64,000 nt of DNA from Microcoleus sp. bin48.metabat.b7b8b9.023 (GCF_013299185.1 NZ_JAAFKG010000006.1:97156-161155); one strand, 5' to 3'. Counted from the stretch's first letter, positions 19,118 to 28,159 are shown. Made by a program: numbers and translations. The notes: a model not told the origin generated them from the sequence alone.

Positions 19118-20323
19118 ATGAACAAGATTCTAGTGATTGAGGACGATAGAGTAATTCGCGAGAATATTCTCAAACTCCTCAAAGCTGAAGGTTTCGACGT
19201 GACGGGTGCAGAAAATGGAGCCCTAGGCTTAAATGCGGCGGTGTCAAATCTTCCTGACGTGATTCTTTGCGATGTAATGATGCCGCAACTTGACGGCTAC
19301 GGGGTGCTGGCGGCATTGCGATCGCATCCTGTTACTGCTACAGTACCTTTTGTGTTTCTGACTGGTAAAGCCGAGCGTTCTGAAATGCGCCAAGGCATGG
19401 AATTGGGAGCTGATGATTACCTGACTAAGCCTTTTACGAAAGCTGAACTTGTGGGCGCCGTATCGAGCCGCTTGAAAAAACAAGCAGCTTTGGCCAAACA
19501 GCAGAGTAATTTGCGATCGCAAAGCAACGAATTGCTGCAAGAAGCCGCAGATCAATTAGAGCAGATAAAAACAAATCTGTGCGGCGCCCTGGAAAGAGAA
19601 GAATTCCAAGTTTACTATCAGCCACAGATCAATGTTCAGACTGGTCAAATTATGAGCGCCGAAGCTTTAGTGCGCTGGCTGCATCCAGAAAAAGGGCTGA
19701 TTTCGCCCGCCGAATTTATTCCAGATGCTGAAGCAACTGGTTTCATTGTACAATTAGGCGAGTGGGTTTTGCAAACAGCTTGCAGGCAAATGCAACTTTG
19801 GCAAAATGCTGGTTTTTCGTTGCAGCAAGTAGCGGTAAATCTATCCCCGCGCCAATTTAACCAACCGGAACTCAGCAGCAGAGTTGCCGAAATTTTAGCA
19901 GAAATTGGTTTAGCACCGAGCAGTTTGGAATTAGAACTCACCGAAAGTATGATGGTGCAGGATGCCGAAAGTGCGATCGCCACTTTGCAACAATTAAAAG
20001 ATTTGGGAATTTCTATCTCTATTGACGACTTCGGAACAGGCTATTCTTCCTTAAGCTATCTGACACAATACCCCTTCGATGTTTTAAAAATTGACCGCTG
20101 TTTTATCAGTAACATTACCGATGGTTGCACAAATGCAGCGATTGTGAAAGCGATTATTGAAATGGCGCACAGTCTCTGTCTTGAAGTAATTGCCGAAGGA
20201 GTTGAAACGGAAGCAGAAAGAGATTTTCTCTGGCGCTACGAGTGCGATGCTATGCAAGGATATTTGTTCAGCCCTCCCGTGCCGGCCGCAGATTTTGAGG
20301 AGTTGCTAGTCGAGGGGAAATAA
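19118..20323 (+). CDS. Receiver-EAL c-di-GMP phosphodiesterase
   Basis: This 401-aa cytoplasmic response regulator has an EAL output. The receiver (about 3-120) keeps LVIEDD, the phosphoacceptor in ILCDVMMPQLDGYG and the lysine in DDYLTKPF. The EAL domain (about 150-398) has all catalytic signatures: EALVRW, NLSPRQF, ELTES, DDFGTGYSSL, LKID, AEGVE and the late Gln in MQGYLFSPP. It should hydrolyse cyclic di-GMP to pGpG under phosphorylation control. No GGDEF domain is present. Its place next to the chemotaxis group fits control of the sessile/motile switch, which is inference. It starts at an ATG inside CATATG at 19117. Confidence 0.95.
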   Translation: MNKILVIEDDRVIRENILKLLKAEGFDVTGAENGALGLNAAVSNLPDVILCDVMMPQLDGYGVLAALRSHPVTATVPFVFLTGKAERSEMRQGMELGADDYLTKPFTKAELVGAVSSRLKKQAALAKQQSNLRSQSNELLQEAADQLEQIKTNLCGALEREEFQVYYQPQINVQTGQIMSAEALVRWLHPEKGLISPAEFIPDAEATGFIVQLGEWVLQTACRQMQLWQNAGFSLQQVAVNLSPRQFNQPELSSRVAEILAEIGLAPSSLELELTESMMVQDAESAIATLQQLKDLGISISIDDFGTGYSSLSYLTQYPFDVLKIDRCFISNITDGCTNAAIVKAIIEMAHSLCLEVIAEGVETEAERDFLWRYECDAMQGYLFSPPVPAADFEELLVEGK

Positions 20324-20336
20324 GTTTTACTGCATC

Positions 20337-20459
20337 TATGCCTTTCCCAAAAAGATGAGGTACTCATGGGCATAGGGCATAGGGCATAGGCCTCAGTGGG
20401 CATAGGCCTCAGTGGGCATAGGGCATAGGGCATACCTCACTTTTTTGAGAACCGCTATA
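20337..20459 (+). repeat. 107-bp-family element with its centre replaced by heptamer-like repeats
   Basis: The ends match the 107-bp family (TATGCCTTTCCCAAAAAGAT...TTTTTTGAGAACCGCTATA). The internal part is GGGCATAGGGCATAGGCCTC-type tandem repeat instead of the usual centre. This looks like repeat expansion inside an older element. The rest of the gap 20324-20843 holds CTCTGTGTT repeats at about 20735-20760 and no supported gene. Confidence 0.8.
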
Positions 20460-20843
20460 CAATTTAAATGCAGTACAGCTTACTTATCGGCTACTGCCGC
20501 TCTTTCTGTCTCGATAAATATCAATAAAATCTTTGTAATTTCCTTTCTATCAAGACAGGTAATATACGAGGTTTGGGTAATAAATATTTATGATAATTTT
20601 AATAAAAATTTATGGCTGCACCTGACATAAATAGACTTAAAATGCTAACATAAAATCTCTGCTTTAGCGCCTACAAGTTCCTCCTGAGATAGAATCCGAT
20701 TCCATCGTCCTGTATTAATCTCTATCTTCCCTCTCTGTGTTCTCTGTGTTCTCTGTGGTTAAATCATTCCGATACAACCGGAAAAGAAGCTAAAAAAAAC
20801 AAATATTGCTCCAGGTTTCCAGCCAAAATTAAGAGTTCGATCT

Positions 20844-21266
20844 ATGCTGTCACGATTTAAATCGCCAAAAGCAGATACGCAAAAAACCAAGCGACACAAT
20901 CCCTCGCGGGTGCGCGATCATTTAGCAAACGAGCGCACTTATTTAGCGTGGATGCGAACAGCGATCGCCCTGATGGGTTTTGGCGTCGTCATCGTCCGCC
21001 TGCGCGCCTTCCACCCGCCTCTTTTGCCGACTCCCGGTAACGGCTGGAAGTTGGGTTTGCTGTTTTCTGTGGTGGGTTTACTGACAGTGTTAATTTCCAC
21101 TAAGCACTACTTTGCTGTCCGCCACGATATCGATTACGATACTTACGAGCCTACGGACAGGTGGGTGCTGCTGTTTAGTTTGGCGATCGTACTTTTGGGT
21201 ATGGGAGTAATTTATTTTATCTTCTCAGTTCCCGGTACCGCAGCTAGTTTCATGAGTCCAGAATAA
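20844..21266 (+). CDS. DUF202 (YidH-like) membrane protein, copy 1
   Basis: This 140-aa integral membrane protein has the DUF202 signature LANERTYLAWMRTAIALMGFG followed by three hydrophobic segments (about 47-65, 77-95 and 112-132). The N-terminal 25 residues are basic and cytoplasmic-looking. The biochemical function of DUF202 is not established. A paralogue lies 180 bp downstream on the same strand, so the pair probably arose by tandem duplication. Confidence 0.9.
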   Translation: MLSRFKSPKADTQKTKRHNPSRVRDHLANERTYLAWMRTAIALMGFGVVIVRLRAFHPPLLPTPGNGWKLGLLFSVVGLLTVLISTKHYFAVRHDIDYDTYEPTDRWVLLFSLAIVLLGMGVIYFIFSVPGTAASFMSPE

Positions 21267-21297
21267 TCCGAATGTTTCCTAAATATATCCAAAAATA

Positions 21298-21406
21298 TAT
21301 AGCCTTTCTCAAAAAGATGAGGTATAACTGGCAGATCGTATAACCGCTTAGACTAAGAGGGCTAAAGCCCAACAACGTACCTCATATGAGAGCTAGATCC
21401 GCTATA
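21298..21406 (+). repeat. 107-bp inverted-repeat element, copy 3
   Basis: It runs from TATAGCCTTTCTCAAAAAGA to AGCTAGATCCGCTATA and contains GAGGGCTAAAGCCCAACAAC followed by GTACCTCAT. It is inserted between the two DUF202 genes and overlaps a spurious 5' extension of the second one. Confidence 0.88.
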
Positions 21407-21445
21407 TCTAAAAGTGCGATCGCCCCAGATATTTCCTTCAAACCG

Positions 21446-21847
21446 ATGACAGTAGACGAGGAAAAACTCAAGCAGGAAAATCTGTCAAAGGCGATCGATC
21501 GCTCTGCAAACGAACGCACCTTTCTCTCGTGGATGCGAAGTGCGATCGCCCTCATGGGTTTTGGCGTCCTGATCGTGCGGTTTCGCGTCGTGCAAATCCC
21601 CATACAGCACCGTCACGGCACGGGTTGGAAGTTGGGTTTAGTCTTCTCTCTGGTGGGTTTAGCAACCGTGTTAATCTCAACTAGAAAATACTTTATCGTC
21701 GGTCACCAAATTGACGAGAATACCTACGAACCGTCAGATGGGTTGATATTTCTCTTCAGTTTAGCTGTTGGGTTGTTGGGGATGGGAGTAATTTTTTTTA
21801 TTTTTGCAGCCGCCGTAAGTTCGCGCAGTTTTGTTATCCCCAATTGA
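21446..21847 (+). CDS. DUF202 (YidH-like) membrane protein, copy 2
   Basis: This 133-aa paralogue of the gene at 20844 has SANERTFLSWMRSAIALMGFG and three matching membrane segments. Conservation between the two is strongest in the first membrane segment and around GWKLGL.FS.VGL. The start at 21446 is preferred because an earlier in-frame ATG lies inside the repeat element at 21298-21406. Function is unknown. Confidence 0.88.
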   Translation: MTVDEEKLKQENLSKAIDRSANERTFLSWMRSAIALMGFGVLIVRFRVVQIPIQHRHGTGWKLGLVFSLVGLATVLISTRKYFIVGHQIDENTYEPSDGLIFLFSLAVGLLGMGVIFFIFAAAVSSRSFVIPN

Positions 21848-21896
21848 TTGCACAAAGCATTGATATCATTTCTAGTAAATCACCCGTCACAAAAAA

Positions 21897-22006
21897 GGTT
21901 CGTAGTGAGGACTTTAGTCCTCTGATTTATGCGGACTAAAGTCCTCACTACAAACCATATCAAAAAGGTTCGTAGTCAGGACTTTAGTCCTTCTTCCTGA
22001 GGACTG
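21897..22006. repeat. GGTTCGTAGTGAGGACTTTA-family hairpin plus a half copy
   Basis: 21897-21955 is a near-perfect inverted repeat (GGTTCGTAGTGAGGACTTTA with trailing GTCC, and its inverse) with a loop of about 10 bp. A second half copy begins at 21967. It is the same sequence family as the 67-bp array at the window start. Confidence 0.9.
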
Positions 22007-22046
22007 CGCTGAAAAGTTGCCAGATGTGGGAGTATCAGCAATATTT

Positions 22047-22161
22047 GAGATATGGCACTATTCTCAATAAGCTATTGAATAGCGGGCGGGACAGCCCACA
22101 ATCAAATTAATTCTTTGTGGAACAGGCAAAACGGCTGTTGTTGAGAATGGTGCCATATCTC
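22047..22161. repeat. Second inverted-repeat element type
   Basis: GAGATATGGCACTATTCTCA with trailing A is matched by an inverted TTGAGAATGGTGCCATATCT with trailing C about 70 bp away. The interior has GCGGGCGGGACAGCCCACAA and TTGTGGAACAGGC. The rest of the gap to gltD holds a GGTTGAAACCGCC motif at about 22180 and no gene. Confidence 0.8.
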
Positions 22162-22411
22162 CAAAAAATCGGACTCGACGGTTGAAACCGCCTCAGAGTC
22201 AAACTCTCGTCTAGGGCAAGCCGGCTAAAGAACAAACAGCGTTTTTGGGCCAGATGATGTGCGGCCAGGGCGACATAGAAGATTTCAGCTACGAATCGAT
22301 CTATCTGAAGTGCGATCGCCCGCAATTTATATGACAATAGTTATTTCAACAGCCTACAGGCCTCAGCTTTGACAAATTATCAGAATAGTAAATTCTAACA
22401 AAAACACCACT

Positions 22412-23896
22412 ATGGGAAAACCAACAGGCTTTATCGAATTCTTGCGCGAATTGCCCTCCGAGCTCTCACCAGCCGAGAGAGTCCACAACTGGGACGAGTT
22501 CCACCTCCCGATGGAGGAAGACAAACTCCGCAGCCAAGGCGCGCGCTGCATGGACTGCGGTATCCCATTTTGCCACACGGGCACCATCATCAGCGGCATG
22601 GCAAGCGGCTGCCCGATCAACAACCTCATCCCCGAATGGAACGACTTAGTATATCGGGGACTGTGGAAAGAAGCCCTAGACAGACTGCACAAAACCAACA
22701 ACTTCCCCGAATTCACCGGCAGAGTCTGCCCCGCACCCTGCGAAGGCGCTTGCGTGCTCGGCATCAACAACCCGCCTGTCACGATTAAAAATATCGAAGC
22801 GTCGATTATCGATAAAGGCTGGGATGAAGGCTGGATTACCGCCGAACCACCAGCTAAACGCACCGGCAAAAAAATCGCTGTTATCGGTTCCGGGCCCGCT
22901 GGTTTGTCGGCTGCGGCGCAATTGAACAAAGCCGGTCATTTGGTAACTGTATACGAAAGAGCCGATCGACCGGGAGGCCTGTTAATGTACGGCATCCCCA
23001 ACATGAAGCTAGACAAAGAACAAGTCGTGATGCGCCGCCTGAAAGTCCTCGAAGACGAAGGCGTAACCTTTGTCTGCAACACCGAAGTCGGCAAAGACTT
23101 ACCAGCAGAACAACTGCTAAAAGAATACGACTCCGTTGTCCTCTGTACCGGCGCCACCAAACCCCGCGACTTGGGAATTGAAGGGCGGGAATTAAAAGGC
23201 ATCCACTTCGCAATGGACTTCCTCACCGCCAACACCAAAGCAGTTTTAGACAAAACCACCAACGATAACTTCATATCAGCCGCCGGCAAAGATGTCGTGA
23301 TTATCGGCGGTGGCGACACCGGCACCGACTGCGTGGGCACCTCCATCCGCCACGGCTGCAACAGCCTCGTACAGCTTGAAATCCTGCCCAAACCGCCCTC
23401 GGAACGCGCCGCCAACAATCCTTGGCCGGAATGGCCGAAAGTCTACCGCTTGGATTACGGCCAAGAAGAAGCAGCGGCCAAATTCGGCGACGACCCCCGC
23501 GGCTATCTCACCACCGCCACTAAGTTCGAGGGCGACGAAAACGGCAACGTCAAAGCCGTGCACACCGTTGAAGTGGAGTGGGCGAAAAATGAAAAAGGGC
23601 AGTTTATTCCCAAACACATTCCGGGCACTGAAAAAGTGTTGCCGGCCCAGCTTGTCTTGCTAGCGATGGGCTTCCTGGGCCCGGAACAGCCGTTGCTGGA
23701 TGCGATGGGATTGGAACGCGACGCGCGCAGCAATGTGAAAGCCGAGCACGAAAAGTATGCAACCAGCATTCCCGGAGTTTTCGCAGCCGGTGACTGTCGC
23801 CGGGGTCAAAGTTTGGTGGTTTGGGCGATTAATGAAGGACGCGGTGTGGCCCGGGAGTGCGACCTTTATCTGATGGGAAGCACGGATTTGCCTTAG
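22412..23896 (+). CDS. gltD: NADPH-glutamate synthase small (beta) subunit
   Basis: This 494-aa protein is the flavin-containing beta subunit of NADPH-dependent glutamate synthase, which passes NADPH electrons to the large subunit in ammonium assimilation. The N-terminal iron-sulfur region has [10 protein letters not shown], a Cys in SGCPINN and CPAPCEGAC. The FAD-binding fingerprint is [15 protein letters not shown] and the NADPH-binding one is [12 protein letters not shown]. The C-terminal [18 protein letters not shown] is typical. Length is normal. No gltB is nearby. A beta-subunit-like protein acting with another partner cannot be excluded. Confidence 0.95.
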   Translation: MGKPTGFIEFLRELPSELSPAERVHNWDEFHLPMEEDKLRSQGARCMDCGIPFCHTGTIISGMASGCPINNLIPEWNDLVYRGLWKEALDRLHKTNNFPEFTGRVCPAPCEGACVLGINNPPVTIKNIEASIIDKGWDEGWITAEPPAKRTGKKIAVIGSGPAGLSAAAQLNKAGHLVTVYERADRPGGLLMYGIPNMKLDKEQVVMRRLKVLEDEGVTFVCNTEVGKDLPAEQLLKEYDSVVLCTGATKPRDLGIEGRELKGIHFAMDFLTANTKAVLDKTTNDNFISAAGKDVVIIGGGDTGTDCVGTSIRHGCNSLVQLEILPKPPSERAANNPWPEWPKVYRLDYGQEEAAAKFGDDPRGYLTTATKFEGDENGNVKAVHTVEVEWAKNEKGQFIPKHIPGTEKVLPAQLVLLAMGFLGPEQPLLDAMGLERDARSNVKAEHEKYATSIPGVFAAGDCRRGQSLVVWAINEGRGVARECDLYLMGSTDLP

Positions 23897-23973
23897 TTGG
23901 TAGGACACTCCAAGATCCCAAGGAGTGTCAATTTAAGACTACAACCTTTGATAAATCTCGTTTTTATCATAGT

Positions 23974-24060
23974 CTCGATCCCCCTAAATCCCCCTTAAGA
24001 AGGGGGACTTTGAGAAGAATCTTGTCCCCCCCTTCTTAAGGGGGGTTAGGGGGGATCGAG
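23974..24060. repeat. Large hairpin downstream of gltD
   Basis: CTCGATCCCCCTAAATCCCC continuing CTTAAGAAGGGGGAC faces its inverse GTCCCCCCTTCTTAAGGGGG continuing GTTAGGGGGGATCGAG, with a short loop. It is a common cyanobacterial intergenic palindrome type. It could terminate gltD transcription. The remaining gap up to 24250 is AT-rich and gene-free. Confidence 0.9.
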
Positions 24061-24250
24061 ATTTAATGGTTAAACAGCAATCTGTGACTGGGTTTAAGCT
24101 TAAGTTGATACCAATGGGCATGGTGCGGTGTCCCTACTTATTTATAGCAACCGCTCATCTAGTTATTTTGCTAAAATAAAATTACATAAACAATATAAAT
24201 TTGATAAATTGTTCAGGTTGCCCGCAACAAATCTACTACATTAAAAACCT

Positions 24251-25609
24251 ATGACTACTCATCCTGTCAACCGCGCCACTACCCTCAAAAAAGCTTATCA
24301 AGTCTGCAATCCTCTCGAATCCTTAGAAGGCGATGACCTCGATCGCTATTATGTCGATTTATCCGCAGTTCGCAAAACCGAAGCGATCGCAGGTGTCAGT
24401 AATATTTTAAACTTTCAAGAACCAGAGCAGTTTACCACAATCCTGTTTACAGGACATCGGGGCTGCGGCAAAAGTACCGAATTGAAGCGAATTCAAAAGC
24501 AGTGGGAAATCGATTATCGCGTCATTTATCTGGAGGTAAATGAAGAGACAGATATTAATGATGTCAGTTATACCGATTTCTATTTAATCGTCATAAAGCG
24601 AATTGAGTTTGAAATGCGGCGGCTGAAACTGAAATTAGATAGTCGGCTGATGGAGAATTTTGAGGCTTGGTTTAAGGATGTTACCGAAGAAACAGAACGA
24701 ACGGTTGAAAGTTCCGTAAGTGTCGAAGCGGAAGCAACCTTGGGGCCAGAAGCTCCATTTTTAGCGAAGTTGTTGGTTAAGTTACTGGCACAAATCAAAG
24801 GCTCTGATAGGCAAAAGAAAACCATTCGCCAAACTTTAGAAAAAGACATTTCTCGATTAAAAGCAGATATCAATTTAATCTTAAATGATGCTGTCAAAAA
24901 ACTGCGGAAGAAGTTTCCGAACTATAAAGGATTTTTAATTATATTTGATAATTTAGACCGCGTTCCTCCCAATGTGGCAAACCATTTATTTTTTGACTAT
25001 GCCGCTCAACTTCAAGAACTGAATTGTACGCTGATTTACACAGTTCCCCTTTCAGTTCTTTACTCATCTCAAAATGCTCTCAAAAATTTTGACTGTCCTC
25101 ACATTGTCCCGATGGTCAATATTTATGAATTCGATCGAGATAGCTGTGACTTAAACTACAACGAAGTTAACTTAAATGCTATGGCTAGTTTAATTGAACG
25201 CCGAGTTGAAGTTGACCAAATATTTGAGTCTCGCGAACAATTACTAGAATTAGCCAAGGCCAGCGGGGGTCACGTTCGCCAACTCATGCAGATGATGCGG
25301 ACGGCTACCATCACCGCCAGCGGTCGCGGCAATGCTAAAATCATGGCTGAAGATGTCACCTATGCAGTCAAACAAGAACAATTTAATTTTGAGCGAATTA
25401 TCCCGCAAAATCATTATCCAGTTTTAGCTCAAGTTTGTTTGACAAAAAATATTAATAAAGATGAACTCAGTGAATTGATGTTATTCAATCTTTCGGTTTT
25501 GGAATACAACGGCAAGAATCGATGGAACTATCCGAATCCGGTGGTGAAGCAAAATGAAGAATTCCAAAAAGCCCTCCGAGATGCCAGCCAATCCCATGTT
25601 AATCCATAA
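24251..25609 (+). CDS. P-loop NTPase of a two-gene NTPase/TPR module
   Basis: This 452-aa AAA/KAP-like or STAND-like ATPase has no recognised name. Walker A is GHRGCGKST at 68-76 and the Walker B strand is FLIIFDNLDR near 228-237. Between them, about 100 residues are charged and helical (KDVTEETERTVESS through KTIRQTLEKDISRLKADI) and may form a coiled coil. After Walker B come a sensor-like LIYTVPLSVLYSS stretch and a C-terminal helical lid with GGHVRQLMQMMRTA. No nuclease or membrane domain is visible. The 3' end overlaps the next gene, indicating translational coupling and a joint function. A conflict or signalling role is inference. Confidence 0.75.
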   Translation: MTTHPVNRATTLKKAYQVCNPLESLEGDDLDRYYVDLSAVRKTEAIAGVSNILNFQEPEQFTTILFTGHRGCGKSTELKRIQKQWEIDYRVIYLEVNEETDINDVSYTDFYLIVIKRIEFEMRRLKLKLDSRLMENFEAWFKDVTEETERTVESSVSVEAEATLGPEAPFLAKLLVKLLAQIKGSDRQKKTIRQTLEKDISRLKADINLILNDAVKKLRKKFPNYKGFLIIFDNLDRVPPNVANHLFFDYAAQLQELNCTLIYTVPLSVLYSSQNALKNFDCPHIVPMVNIYEFDRDSCDLNYNEVNLNAMASLIERRVEVDQIFESREQLLELAKASGGHVRQLMQMMRTATITASGRGNAKIMAEDVTYAVKQEQFNFERIIPQNHYPVLAQVCLTKNINKDELSELMLFNLSVLEYNGKNRWNYPNPVVKQNEEFQKALRDASQSHVNP

Positions 25610-27260
25610 CGATCGCAATTCACAACTCGCTCAATTTATTGCAGTAAATCAGCAGGCATTTACTCAACTTTTGACGTTCATTGATTTTTCACAGAATTTG
25701 ACAATTGGGTTTGTAGAAGTTAATTTTAATGCTGAGGCTGACTTTTTAATTGAAAGTTTGAAAAATCATCCCATTTCTGAAGAAAATCAATTTGAAGTTT
25801 TGAGTTTTGGTGAGGATTTGCGCTTTCTGCGAGACGAAATTGTCAAAATTTTACCGACAATCAAGCGAGAAGCCAATAAAGAATTAGTTTTAATTGTGCG
25901 GGGATTGGAAAAGTCGATCGGCAAATTTGGCGAATATCCTCCAGTGTTGCAAGACCTCAATTTTGTGCGAGATGCTTATAAAACCAGCGTTCCCTATCCG
26001 ATCCTGTTTGTTTTGCCGGACTATGCGATTACTCGTTTGGCGAAGTTTGCACCGGATTTTTGGGCGTGGAAATCTGGCGTGTTTCTGTTTAAAACTACTC
26101 AATCTACTAGAGATGATGCCGTTGCTAGAACGATCGATTCGGAAAGGAGTTTTAGGACTTTAAAAACCCCTGAAAAGCAAGAGCGAATTGAACTTTTAGA
26201 GTCTTTATTGATGGACTACAGTCCGAGTCATTCTGGAACGGAAAAAAATCCTAGTGCTTGCAGCAATATTTTACATCAATTAGGAGTTGCTTATCTCAGT
26301 CAAGGAAATCCCGTCAAAGCGAGGGAGTATTTAGAACCAGCTTTGAAGTTGACAAAGGAAAGTGGAAATGTGTCCCTGCAAGCAGAAGTTTACAATGAAT
26401 TGGGTAAAGCTTACGAGCAAGAGAGACAATTTTTGGCGGCAATGAGTGCCTATCAAGCATCTCTGGAAATCGCCCAAAAACTGGGAAACCGTCGGGGGGA
26501 AGCTAATACTTTGTATGATTTGGGTAATGTCTGTCAGGATTTGCGAGATTGGCAGCAGGCGACGGTTTTTTATCAGCAATGTTTAGAAATTGAACAAGCA
26601 ATCGGAGATATCTACTCTCAAGCAAGCACCTACCAGCAGTTAGGATGGGTGGCAAAAGAAATGTGGAATCTGACTGAAGCGGAGCGTTATTATCGAAAAG
26701 CTTTGGAGATTTTTAGCGAATATGACGATCGCTCTGGTATGGCCTATAGTTGGGGAGTATTGGGAGATATCCAGCGCAATCGTGGCAATTGGGATGAAGC
26801 AGAGAGATTGTATCGACAATCTTTGGAATTAAAGACAGAATTGGGCGATCGCTCCGGTATTGCATATAGTTGGGGAGGATTGGGAGATATCGAACGAAAT
26901 CGCGGTAATTGGGATGAAGCAGAAAGATTGTATGGGCAATGTTTGGAAATTATGACAGAATTGGGCGATCGCTCCGCTATAGCAGCTTCGATCGGTTGTC
27001 TTGGAGAAAATGAACTCGGTAGAGGCAACCTAGATGCAGCAGAAACGCTGTTACAAGAAGCTTTAGCGAAAATACAAGAACTAGGAATGACTTGGCATAT
27101 TGCTGAAACTAACTACGATTTAGCACGACTTGAACGTCAGCGCAACAACCCAGAACTTGCCCAACAATATTACAACACAGCCCATCAAATCTTTCAACAA
27201 TTGGGAGCCGCGAAAGACTTAGAAAAAATCGAGAGAGAGTGGCTAAACCCAGATTTTTAA
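25554..27260 (+). CDS. TPR protein with degenerate NTPase-like N-terminal domain
   Basis: This protein of up to 568 aa overlaps the upstream NTPase gene by 56 bp if the first ATG is used; ATGs at 25581 and 25596 are equally possible. The N-terminal ~200 residues resemble a P-loop fold: beta strand TIGFVEVNFNAEADFLIE where Walker A should lie, then ELVLIVRGLEKS and YPILFVLPDYAITRLAKFAP. The Walker lysine is absent. From about 235 there are at least eight TPR units of about 40 residues, several nearly identical (YSWG.LGDI.RNRGNWDEAERLY). It probably acts as the partner or sensor of the upstream ATPase. Confidence 0.78.
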   Translation: MKNSKKPSEMPANPMLIHNDRNSQLAQFIAVNQQAFTQLLTFIDFSQNLTIGFVEVNFNAEADFLIESLKNHPISEENQFEVLSFGEDLRFLRDEIVKILPTIKREANKELVLIVRGLEKSIGKFGEYPPVLQDLNFVRDAYKTSVPYPILFVLPDYAITRLAKFAPDFWAWKSGVFLFKTTQSTRDDAVARTIDSERSFRTLKTPEKQERIELLESLLMDYSPSHSGTEKNPSACSNILHQLGVAYLSQGNPVKAREYLEPALKLTKESGNVSLQAEVYNELGKAYEQERQFLAAMSAYQASLEIAQKLGNRRGEANTLYDLGNVCQDLRDWQQATVFYQQCLEIEQAIGDIYSQASTYQQLGWVAKEMWNLTEAERYYRKALEIFSEYDDRSGMAYSWGVLGDIQRNRGNWDEAERLYRQSLELKTELGDRSGIAYSWGGLGDIERNRGNWDEAERLYGQCLEIMTELGDRSAIAASIGCLGENELGRGNLDAAETLLQEALAKIQELGMTWHIAETNYDLARLERQRNNPELAQQYYNTAHQIFQQLGAAKDLEKIEREWLNPDF

Positions 27261-27261
27261 G

Positions 27262-27434
27262 TAGTTTGTAGTGAGGACTTTAGTCCTTATACTAAATCCG
27301 GGTTAGGAATTCCCTTTATAAATTCTCCGTCCTTGCCAGAACCTTGCGATTGCTTCACTTCGTTCGCAATGACAATAAAGGAGGTAGGAAACCCGAATTT
27401 GGTATTATTTGCCATAGGTGTTATCTGACGCACC
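27262..27434. other. Intergenic repeat fragments
   Basis: 27262-27284 is a half copy of the GTAGTGAGGACTTTAGTCCT family. 27291-27407 carries weak inverted similarity (ACTAAATCCGGGTTAGGAAT versus AGGAAACCCGAATTTGGTAT), another probable hairpin. 27426-27439 is a half copy of the TGACGCACCCTAC motif. Confidence 0.65.
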
Positions 27435-28040
27435 CTACAGGTTTACTTTGAGCAAACTTGAGAAAATTCCTAAAATTTTTCCCACATCTTTAATATAATA
27501 CTCCACAACATCAATATCTAAAGCATTACCTTCCAGTTTTAAAAATCTCCAAACAGTGCCAGAAGTCACAAGGCCGTAAATTACTGGGACTCGGTTGCCT
27601 TCTTTTTCATTAAACAATTGCGCTGCATACATCTCGGCCGCACACTGTCCTAAACCACCGATTAAATCTTCTTTTTTTGCCTCAACAATCGCTAGTACAG
27701 GAGTCATAATCACAATCTGCGACTCGGAGAGGCTAATTAAAAAATCGCAAGCACCGTTGAGTCCTTTTTCTAAGTCTACGTTAAACTCTTTGCCGGAAAA
27801 CAAACTGATTTTATCATCTAGCATTCTCCTCAATTCCAGTAAAATTGGGGTGATAATCATTTCCGATCGCGCTTTTTCTGTATTGATTTCGCTGGCTATT
27901 CGCAGGTTGTACTTGAGGGTGAAATCTAGATATTCGCTGTATGGTACTTCGGGTATATCGGCAAATAAATCATTTTTGTCTTTTAGGGTTAAGCCAAATT
28001 GTTTGATGGCATCAGCGAGGGAAAAGTTACTGTAAGCCAT
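27435..28040 (-). CDS. Conserved hypothetical protein with PD-(D/E)XK nuclease-like motif
   Basis: This 201-aa protein of unknown function is of a type common in cyanobacteria. The core contains GACDFLIS and, on the next strand, LAIVEAKKED. That is the D...ExK arrangement of PD-(D/E)XK nuclease folds. Upstream is a helical ARSEMIITPILLELRRML segment resembling the N-terminus of type I restriction HsdR-like proteins. It has no methylase or specificity partner nearby, so it is not called a restriction enzyme. It lies convergent to the NTPase/TPR pair. Confidence 0.6.
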   Translation of the reverse strand: MAYSNFSLADAIKQFGLTLKDKNDLFADIPEVPYSEYLDFTLKYNLRIASEINTEKARSEMIITPILLELRRMLDDKISLFSGKEFNVDLEKGLNGACDFLISLSESQIVIMTPVLAIVEAKKEDLIGGLGQCAAEMYAAQLFNEKEGNRVPVIYGLVTSGTVWRFLKLEGNALDIDVVEYYIKDVGKILGIFSSLLKVNL

Positions 28041-28095
28041 AGAGAATTTTGGATTTTAAGTTAATGATAATATTGTAGCTTGTAGCTTGTAGATT

Positions 28096-28159
28096 GTAAG
28101 GTGTGTCAGCTAGGAGATTGTCGATTATTGATAAAATTGTCGAAGCTGACACACCCTAC
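28096..28159. repeat. Inverted repeat of the GGTGTGTCAG type
   Basis: GTAAGGTGTGTCAGCT is matched by the inverted AGCTGACACACCCTAC with about 32 bp between. A related hairpin is at 36178-36248 and a half copy at 27426-27439. Confidence 0.85.

Noticed and set aside
18762-19121. Plus-strand 119-codon frame before the receiver-EAL gene
   Set aside because: Composition is atypical, no start signal or family motif is seen, and it overlaps the start of a certain gene.
22881-23617. Minus-strand frames inside gltD
   Set aside because: They are GC-rich antisense shadows of the gltD coding sequence.
24251-27260. A named phage-defence system
   Set aside because: The NTPase/TPR pair has no recognisable effector and does not match a system I can name with confidence, so it is reported as uncharacterised.
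27435-28040. Type I or type II restriction-modification system
   Set aside because: No methyltransferase or specificity subunit is adjacent, so only a nuclease-like motif is claimed.
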